Part shown: positions 6,967 through 10,903 of the stretch, one piece after another
How the letters are laid out: each line of letters begins with the position of its first letter
Position numbering within the stretch: position 1 is the stretch's first letter
Source of the DNA: Thermomicrobiaceae bacterium
GTDB taxonomy: Bacteria > Chloroflexota > Chloroflexia > Thermomicrobiales > Thermomicrobiaceae
Reading direction: 5' to 3'
NCBI GenBank assembly: GCA_007123655.1
Contig: SKKR01000328.1
Span: 1 to 10,903, forward strand
DNA: 10,903 nucleotides
Position numbers and translations under genes: made by a program
Notes under the pieces: model-generated
Told to the model about the DNA's origin: nothing
What the model saw: the letters and a program-made list of their open reading frames with translations, nothing else
The model's database searches: none

Positions 6967-7254
6967 TTAGCGGCGGCGGGAGGCGCGCTCAGCGTCTTTC
7001 CCGTGACCGCGATAGGTCCGTGTCGGCGCGAACTCGCCGAGCTTGTGCCCGACCATCTGCTCGGTGATGAACACCGGCACATGCCGGCGACCATCATGCA
7101 CGGCGATCGTGTGGCCGATCATGTCCGGGAAAATGGTCGATGCTCTCGCCCAGGTCCGGATGACCTGCCGGCTCTGGCCGGAGCGATTCATCGCTTCGAC
7201 CTTTGCACGCAGCTTCATATCGATGTACGGGCCTTTTTTCGATGACCTACCCAA
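6967..7254 (-). CDS. rpsS: 30S ribosomal protein S19
   Basis: S19 binds the 3' domain of 16S rRNA with S13 in the small-subunit head and contacts the A-site finger bridge. The product has 95 residues. It has the canonical [11 protein letters not shown] start, the [33 protein letters not shown] block (about 53-84), and a basic tail ending ERASRRR. The initiation codon is TTG at 7254-7252 with GGAGG six bases upstream; an out-of-frame ATG just upstream meets a stop at once (the TAG in GGGTAGG), so it cannot be the start. The gap to rplB is 29 nt and to rplV 46 nt. Confidence 0.98.
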   Translation of the reverse strand: MGRSSKKGPYIDMKLRAKVEAMNRSGQSRQVIRTWARASTIFPDMIGHTIAVHDGRRHVPVFITEQMVGHKLGEFAPTRTYRGHGKDAERASRRR

Positions 7255-7260
7255 TGTCGT

Positions 7261-7265
7261 CCTCC
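7261..7265 (-). promoter_or_regulatory. Ribosome binding site of rpsS (TTG start)
   Basis: GGAGG on the minus strand, six bases before TTG at 7254. It decides the start because the conserved S19 N-terminus begins right after this TTG and no in-frame ATG exists upstream. Confidence 0.87.
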
Positions 7266-7283
7266 ATCTCGCCTCAGGGCCGG

Positions 7284-8114
7284 CTATCGCCGCTTGCGCC
7301 GGCGGCGCACAATGTACTTATCAGTCGACTTGTTACGGCGCGTGCGGTAGCCGAGCGTCGGCTTGCCCCACGGTGTCTTCGGCTGTCCGCCGATCGGCGC
7401 ACGGCCTTCGCCACCACCGTGCGGGTGATCGCTCGGGTTCATCACCGACCCGCGTACCGTCGGTCGCCGTCCCTGATGTCGAGACCGCCCCGCTTTGCCG
7501 ACCCGGACGTTCTCGTGGTCCACATTGCCGACCTGGCCGATCGTCGCCATGCATTCCACGCGCACCAGGCGGAACTCACCGGACGGCATCCGCAGCTGTG
7601 CATAATTGTTGTACTTCGCCATCAGCTGCGCCGTAGTTCCGGCGGATCGCACGAGCTGTCCGCCCTTGCCGGCGTGAAGCTCGATGTTGTGCACCTCAGT
7701 CCCCATCGGCATGTTATCCAATGGAAGCGCGTTGCCGACCCGGATCGGAGCGTCCGGTCCGGAAACGACCTCATCGCCCACTTTCAGACCGAGCGGGGAC
7801 AGCATGTAGCGCTTCTCACCGTCCTTGTAAAACAGCAGCGCGATATTCGCCGACCGGTTCGGGTCATACTCGATCGCAGCGACGCGCGCCGGGATCCCGA
7901 ACTTGTCACGCTTGAAATCGATCTTGCGATAGAAACGCTTGTTTCCACCACCGCGGTGACGCACCGAGATGCGGCCCTGATTGTTCCGGCCACTGTGCTT
8001 CTTCAGTGGCTCGATCAGGCTCTTCTCAGGATCTTTCTTGGTAATCTCTTCATACGTCGAAACCGACATGTTCCGGCGACCGGGCGACGTCGGCTTGTAT
8101 TTTCGTACGGGCAT
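7284..8114 (-). CDS. rplB: 50S ribosomal protein L2
   Basis: L2 is one of the largest and most conserved large-subunit proteins, needed for subunit association and the peptidyl-transferase centre. The product has 276 residues, the expected length. It has an N-terminal [10 protein letters not shown] segment, an OB-fold domain at about 45-125 ([21 protein letters not shown] at 48-68), an SH3-like domain at about 130-250, and the C-terminal signature [19 protein letters not shown] with H230. Ser replaces the valine seen in E. coli ([12 protein letters not shown]). The tail RRRRKRR is basic. The ATG at 8114 has a perfect AGGAGG five bases upstream (8120-8125). The gap to rplW is 31 nt. Confidence 0.99.
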   Translation of the reverse strand: MPVRKYKPTSPGRRNMSVSTYEEITKKDPEKSLIEPLKKHSGRNNQGRISVRHRGGGNKRFYRKIDFKRDKFGIPARVAAIEYDPNRSANIALLFYKDGEKRYMLSPLGLKVGDEVVSGPDAPIRVGNALPLDNMPMGTEVHNIELHAGKGGQLVRSAGTTAQLMAKYNNYAQLRMPSGEFRLVRVECMATIGQVGNVDHENVRVGKAGRSRHQGRRPTVRGSVMNPSDHPHGGGEGRAPIGGQPKTPWGKPTLGYRTRRNKSTDKYIVRRRRKRR

Positions 8115-8145
8115 GTCGTCCTCCTGTGATCCCGTTCACACCCGG

Positions 8146-8448
8146 CTAGAAATCGCCGAACAGATCGATCGTTTCGCCTTCTGCCAGACTGACGATTGCC
8201 TTCTTCCAGGAAGGCGTCCAGCCGGTACTGGCCATCCGGCCGGTCCGGCGCGCGCGGCGACGCTGTTTGCCGCGCATGTTCATCACGTTCACCTTGCGGA
8301 CCGTCACGCCGAAGGTCTCTTCGACGGCTTGCTTGATCTGAATCTTGTTGGCGTCCCGGGCAACCTCGAACATATATTGACCCTGTTCCATGAGGTTGGT
8401 GTTCTTCTCAGTAATCACGGGGCGCCGCAGCACATCCTGATGTTGCAT
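8146..8448 (-). CDS. rplW: 50S ribosomal protein L23
   Basis: L23 sits at the tunnel exit and is the main docking point for trigger factor and the signal recognition particle. The product has 100 residues. The N-terminal DVLRRPVITEKNTNLMEQGQY, the middle IQIKQAVEETFGVTVRKVNVMNMRGKQRR and the C-terminal WKKAIVSLAEGETIDLFGDF are all typical of bacterial L23. The ATG at 8448 is preceded by AGAAAGG about 9 nt upstream, overlapping the end of rplD, from which it is separated by 14 nt. Confidence 0.98.
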   Translation of the reverse strand: MQHQDVLRRPVITEKNTNLMEQGQYMFEVARDANKIQIKQAVEETFGVTVRKVNVMNMRGKQRRRARRTGRMASTGWTPSWKKAIVSLAEGETIDLFGDF

Positions 8449-8462
8449 TCTGCGCTACCTTT

Positions 8463-9092
8463 CTACTGCGCCCAGAGCTGATGAATCACGTCAAGCGCCT
8501 CGGGCGTGACGATAATTCGCTTGTGCTTCAGCATGTCCTGCATGTTCACGTACTGCGCCGGGAGCACCTTCGTATCGTCCAGATTGCTCGCGCCTCGATA
8601 GACGTTCTCTTTGTTGTCGCCCACGAGAATCAACGTGGATCGCGCGCTGTCGAGCGGCAGCTTACCGAGCGCCTCACGCATTGCGCGCGTCTTGGGCTCG
8701 ATTTCTGCCAGCCCTTCGACGACAACGATCTCCGCGCTCTTCTGCTTGGCGGACAGCGCCGAACGAATTGCCAGCCGGCGCATCTTCTTCGGCATCGACT
8801 GCGTGTAGCTGCGCGGCTTGGGGCCAAAGACAACTCCGCCACCGCGCCACTGCGGCGAGCGAATGCTCCCCTGGCGAGCACGGCCTGTCCCCTTCTGTCG
8901 CCACGGCTTGCGACCGCCGCCGCGAACTTCCGAGCGGGTCTTGGTACTGTGCGTGCCCTGCCGGGCATTCGCGCGCTGGCGAACATACGCCTGGTGCATG
9001 ACCGCGATGTTCGGTTCAATCCCGAACACGGACTCGTTCAGCTCGACGGTGCCGGTCTCTTTGCCTGTCAGATCGTAAACCTTCGTCTCCAC
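8463..9092 (-). CDS. rplD: 50S ribosomal protein L4
   Basis: L4 is an early-assembly protein with an extended loop in the nascent-peptide tunnel next to L22. In E. coli it represses the S10 operon. The product has 209 residues. The extended loop region [19 protein letters not shown] (about 58-76) followed by [16 protein letters not shown] is canonical and gives no sign of a macrolide-resistance change such as a deletion. The C-terminal domain carries the [17 protein letters not shown] motif. The start is GTG at 9092-9090 with AGGGAG six bases upstream; [14 protein letters not shown] is a normal L4 N-terminus. The gap to rplC is 17 nt. Confidence 0.98.
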   Translation of the reverse strand: METKVYDLTGKETGTVELNESVFGIEPNIAVMHQAYVRQRANARQGTHSTKTRSEVRGGGRKPWRQKGTGRARQGSIRSPQWRGGGVVFGPKPRSYTQSMPKKMRRLAIRSALSAKQKSAEIVVVEGLAEIEPKTRAMREALGKLPLDSARSTLILVGDNKENVYRGASNLDDTKVLPAQYVNMQDMLKHKRIIVTPEALDVIHQLWAQ

Positions 9093-9098
9093 TGCTCG

Positions 9099-9104
9099 CT
9101 CCCT
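9099..9104 (-). promoter_or_regulatory. Ribosome binding site of rplD (GTG start)
   Basis: AGGGAG on the minus strand, six bases before the GTG at 9092, in the 17-nt gap after the rplC stop. It supports the non-ATG start of L4. Confidence 0.8.
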
Positions 9105-9109
9105 CTCGC

Positions 9110-9763
9110 CTATGACGCAGCAGCGGCCGCTGCGCGTTCACGCGGCTTGACCGCGTGCTTCACCAGTACCAGACCACCGTTCGCGCCCGGAACCGAGCCT
9201 CGCACCAGGAGCAGGTTACGTTCCGGATCCACTCGGACAACCTCGAGATTCTGAATCGTCTTGCGTTCGTTCCCCATTCGCCCGGCCATACGCATTCCCT
9301 TGAATACCTTGGACGGCGAAGCCGCTCCGCCAATCGCGCCGGGCGCGCGAAGCCGGTCTGACTGACCGTGCGTTTTCGGGCCACCGGCAAATCCGTGACG
9401 CTTCACCGTACCGGCGAAGCCTTTTCCCTTGCTCGTCCCTGTTATGTCGACGAGCTGGCCCGCCTCGAAGATGTCGCACTTCAGCACCTGGCCGGGCTCG
9501 AACTCTTCGGCTCCGTCGACCTTTACTTCACGAAGCGCCCGGGAGCTTGCGCCAGCTTTGCGCCGGTGCCCGCGCTCCGGCTGGTTGAGCCGCTTCTTCT
9601 GCCCGACGCCGAGCTGAAGCGCCTCGTAACCGTCGCGTGCGTTCGTCTTCACCTGTGTAATGACGCATGGCCCGAGTTCGATGGCGGTTACGGGAATCGC
9701 CCCGCCCGACTCATCGAAAATCTGGGTCATGCCGAGTTTCTTGCCGCAAAGGCCTTCAATCAT
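9110..9763 (-). CDS. rplC: 50S ribosomal protein L3
   Basis: L3 is an early-assembly protein with a loop reaching toward the peptidyl-transferase centre. The product has 217 residues. It starts [16 protein letters not shown], typical of L3, and holds the signature block [18 protein letters not shown] (about 122-139), then the central loop [24 protein letters not shown] (about 148-171, read in two parts). The glutamine methylated in E. coli L3 (in GQNQTP) is replaced by small residues. The protein ends in a short alanine-rich tail (ERAAAAAAS). The ATG at 9763 is preceded by GGAGAGAG. The 138-nt gap before it, after rpsJ, is the longest in the window. Confidence 0.98.
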   Translation of the reverse strand: MIEGLCGKKLGMTQIFDESGGAIPVTAIELGPCVITQVKTNARDGYEALQLGVGQKKRLNQPERGHRRKAGASSRALREVKVDGAEEFEPGQVLKCDIFEAGQLVDITGTSKGKGFAGTVKRHGFAGGPKTHGQSDRLRAPGAIGGAASPSKVFKGMRMAGRMGNERKTIQNLEVVRVDPERNLLLVRGSVPGANGGLVLVKHAVKPRERAAAAAAS

Positions 9764-9773
9764 TGGCTCTCTC

Positions 9774-9869
9774 CTACCAGGACGCGACTTCAGGCTCGAA
9801 CTCTCCCGGAGTCGCCCACAGAGCGTAATTGCCTGGTTCCATTCCGGAAACAGAGCGCGGGCCGGACAT
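9774..9869 (-). CDS. Possible small ORF (31 codons) between rpsJ and rplC
   Basis: In the 138-nt gap, ATG at 9869 opens a 31-residue frame ending in TAG at 9776-9774, ten nt before the L3 start; the TAG overlaps the L3 Shine-Dalgarno sequence (TAGGAGAG). The predicted peptide (starts [13 protein letters not shown], ends EVASW) is acidic toward its C-terminus, has two tryptophans, and resembles no ribosomal protein I know. A GGGG six bases upstream is a poor Shine-Dalgarno sequence. About 63 percent of the codons end in G or C, which does not separate coding from chance. It may be a leader peptide coupled to rplC, or simply an open stretch. I do not recognise a function. Confidence 0.22.
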   Translation of the reverse strand: MSGPRSVSGMEPGNYALWATPGEFEPEVASW

Positions 9870-9892
9870 ACCGAACCCCGACTCGGTTTCCG
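9845..9892. repeat. Nested, mutually exclusive inverted repeats in the rpsJ-rplC gap
   Basis: CGGAAAC at 9845-9851 is the reverse complement of GTTTCCG at 9886-9892 (7 bp, 34-nt spacer). Inside, ACCGA at 9870-9874 pairs with TCGGT at 9883-9887 (5 bp, 8-nt loop). The two stems share bases 9886-9887, so they cannot both form fully. In the transcript the small hairpin would hold the GGGG that could serve the 31-codon ORF. There is no T-run. It may be a weak regulatory structure or chance. Confidence 0.35.
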
Positions 9893-9901
9893 CGATCAGT
9901 C

Positions 9902-10222
9902 TTACAGTTTGATCTCGATGTCCACACCGGCCGGAAGGTTCAAGCGCATAAGCGCCCGAATCGTTCCGTGGCTCGGCTCAAGGACGTCGATCAGCCGCTT
10001 GTGCGTCCGGATCTCGAAGTGCTCCTGCGAGTCCTTGTGGACGAACGGTGACCGGACAACAGCGAACTTCTCGATTCGGGTCGGAAGCGGCACCGGGCCG
10101 GAAACTTTGGCGCCGGTGCTCTCCGCGGTCTCGACGATCTTTGCCGCCGACTGATCGAGAATGCGGTGGTCATACGCTTTCAGCCGGATGCGGATCTTCT
10201 GTGTTGGTCGCCGTGCAGACAT
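9902..10222 (-). CDS. rpsJ: 30S ribosomal protein S10 (NusE)
   Basis: S10 is part of the small-subunit head and, as NusE, binds NusB and NusG in transcription antitermination and transcription-translation coupling. The product has 106 residues. Conserved blocks are [22 protein letters not shown] (about 9-30, read in two parts), [20 protein letters not shown] and [17 protein letters not shown], with [15 protein letters not shown] at the C-terminus. The ATG at 10222 has only modest Shine-Dalgarno support (ACGGGAA about 9 nt upstream). It follows the tuf stop after 15 nt, so it is probably cotranscribed with tuf. No E. coli-type S10 leader fits in that gap. Confidence 0.98.
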   Translation of the reverse strand: MSARRPTQKIRIRLKAYDHRILDQSAAKIVETAESTGAKVSGPVPLPTRIEKFAVVRSPFVHKDSQEHFEIRTHKRLIDVLEPSHGTIRALMRLNLPAGVDIEIKL

Positions 10223-10237
10223 TTCCGTGATTCCCGT

Positions 10238-10903
10238 CTACTCAATAATCTTGGTGACGACACCGGCGCCAACGGTCCGGCCACCTTCGCGAATCGCGAA
10301 CCGCAGACCCTCTTCGATCGCAATCGGCTGAATCAGCTCGACCGTCATCTCCACGTTGTCACCGGGCATCACCATCTCCACGCCTTCCGGCAACTGGATC
10401 GCACCGGTCACGTCCGTCGTCCGAATGTAGAACTGCGGCCGGTAGCCCGGGAAGAACGGCGTGTGCCGCCCGCCTTCGTCCTTGCCCAGCACGTAGACCT
10501 CTGCCGCGAACTTCGTGTGCGGCGTGATCGACCCCGGCTTCGCCAGCACCTGACCACGCTGAATCTCATCCCGGTCAATACCCCGCAACAGGCAGCCAAC
10601 GTTGTCCCCGGCTTCGCCCTGCTCCAGCGTCTTCTGGAACATCTCGACACCGGTCACCACTGTCTGTCGTGTCGCTTCGATCCCCACGATCTCAATCGAC
10701 TCGCCAGGCTTGACCACCCCGCGCTCAACTCGACCGGTCACCACCGTGCCGCGACCCTTGATCCCGAACACGTCCTCGATCGGCATCAGGAACGGCTGGT
10801 CTATCGCTCGCTCCGGTGTCGGAATGTAATCGTCCACCGCCTGCATCAGCTCCAGAATCGGCTGATACTCTTCCGCACTGGCATCCGTCGATTCCGACTC
10901 CAG
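10238..10903 (-). CDS. tuf: Elongation factor Tu, C-terminal part (cut by right edge)
   Basis: EF-Tu is the GTPase that carries aminoacyl-tRNA to the ribosomal A site. The frame is open to the right edge, so the N-terminal GTPase motifs lie outside; 221 residues remain, equal to about the last 55 percent of the usual 400. The end of domain I is present ([20 protein letters not shown]), then domain II ([20 protein letters not shown] and [17 protein letters not shown]), then domain III ([24 protein letters not shown]-type segment [10 protein letters not shown], and the final [20 protein letters not shown]). An ATG at 10846 is an internal methionine, not the start. Its position just before rpsJ is the standard fusA-tuf-rpsJ order. 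Confidence 0.98.
   Translation of the reverse strand: MESESTDASAEEYQPILELMQAVDDYIPTPERAIDQPFLMPIEDVFGIKGRGTVVTGRVERGVVKPGESIEIVGIEATRQTVVTGVEMFQKTLEQGEAGDNVGCLLRGIDRDEIQRGQVLAKPGSITPHTKFAAEVYVLGKDEGGRHTPFFPGYRPQFYIRTTDVTGAIQLPEGVEMVMPGDNVEMTVELIQPIAIEEGLRFAIREGGRTVGAGVVTKIIE

Noticed and set aside
6921..7097. Upstream extension of the L22 frame by 59 codons
   Set aside because: The extension overlaps rpsS in another frame and is S/R/P-rich without L22 similarity. The ATG at 6920 gives the normal L22 N-terminus and length.
7203..8129. 308-codon plus-strand open frame opposite rplB and rpsS
   Set aside because: Same reason: a mirror of the codon bias of L2. No sensible Shine-Dalgarno or family motif was seen.
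9113..9139. GC-rich NotI-like palindrome (GCGGCCGC) at the end of rplC
   Set aside because: It is explained by the alanine-rich C-terminal codons of L3 and is not a separate element.

Overview
This window is a canonical bacterial ribosomal-protein supercluster, with every gene on the minus strand. Transcription therefore runs from high to low coordinates. In that direction it holds the 3' part of tuf (EF-Tu), the complete S10 operon (rpsJ-rplC-rplD-rplW-rplB-rpsS-rplV-rpsC-rplP-rpmC-rpsQ), the complete spc operon (rplN-rplX-rplE-rpsN-rpsH-rplF-rplR-rpsE-rpmD-rplO) and the 5' part of secY, cut by the left edge. That makes 21 complete ribosomal-protein genes and two partial genes. I saw no frameshift, insertion, pseudogene, tRNA, mobile element or CRISPR array.

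The organism is a GC-rich bacterium. Several traits fit Chloroflexota, possibly near Thermomicrobia/Sphaerobacter: the zinc-binding (C+) short S14, an L24 with an added CxxC...CxxC zinc motif, an L16 starting MLMPKR, the wording of EF-Tu, S10 and SecY, and tuf directly joined to rpsJ. This placement comes from remembered family resemblance only and is held with moderate confidence. A relative in Actinobacteria or another Terrabacteria group is not excluded.

Layout. 10238-10903 is tuf, the end of a str-type operon, followed 15 nt later by rpsJ, so the str, S10 and spc blocks probably form one long transcription unit. 4845-10222 is the S10 block and 485-4824 the spc block; secY follows through a TAATG overlap with rplO. 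Intergenic gaps are mostly 1-65 nt. Only two exceed 100 nt: rpsJ-rplC (9764-9901, 138 nt), which holds a possible 31-codon ORF and small inverted repeats, and rplF-rplR (2160-2272, 113 nt), which holds a 6-bp inverted repeat. No stretch longer than 300 bases lacks a gene.

The gene products work together as primary and secondary rRNA binders of both subunits, the elongation factor that delivers aminoacyl-tRNA, and the SecYEG channel that docks at the tunnel exit near L23 and L29. Four ribosomal genes use non-ATG starts (rplD GTG, rpsS TTG, rpsC TTG, rpsN GTG), each behind a strong Shine-Dalgarno sequence. I do not see an undescribed system here. The items worth a second look are modest: the small ORF and structure in the rpsJ-rplC gap, the non-ATG starts, zinc-type L24 together with zinc-type S14, and an acidic tail on L30.
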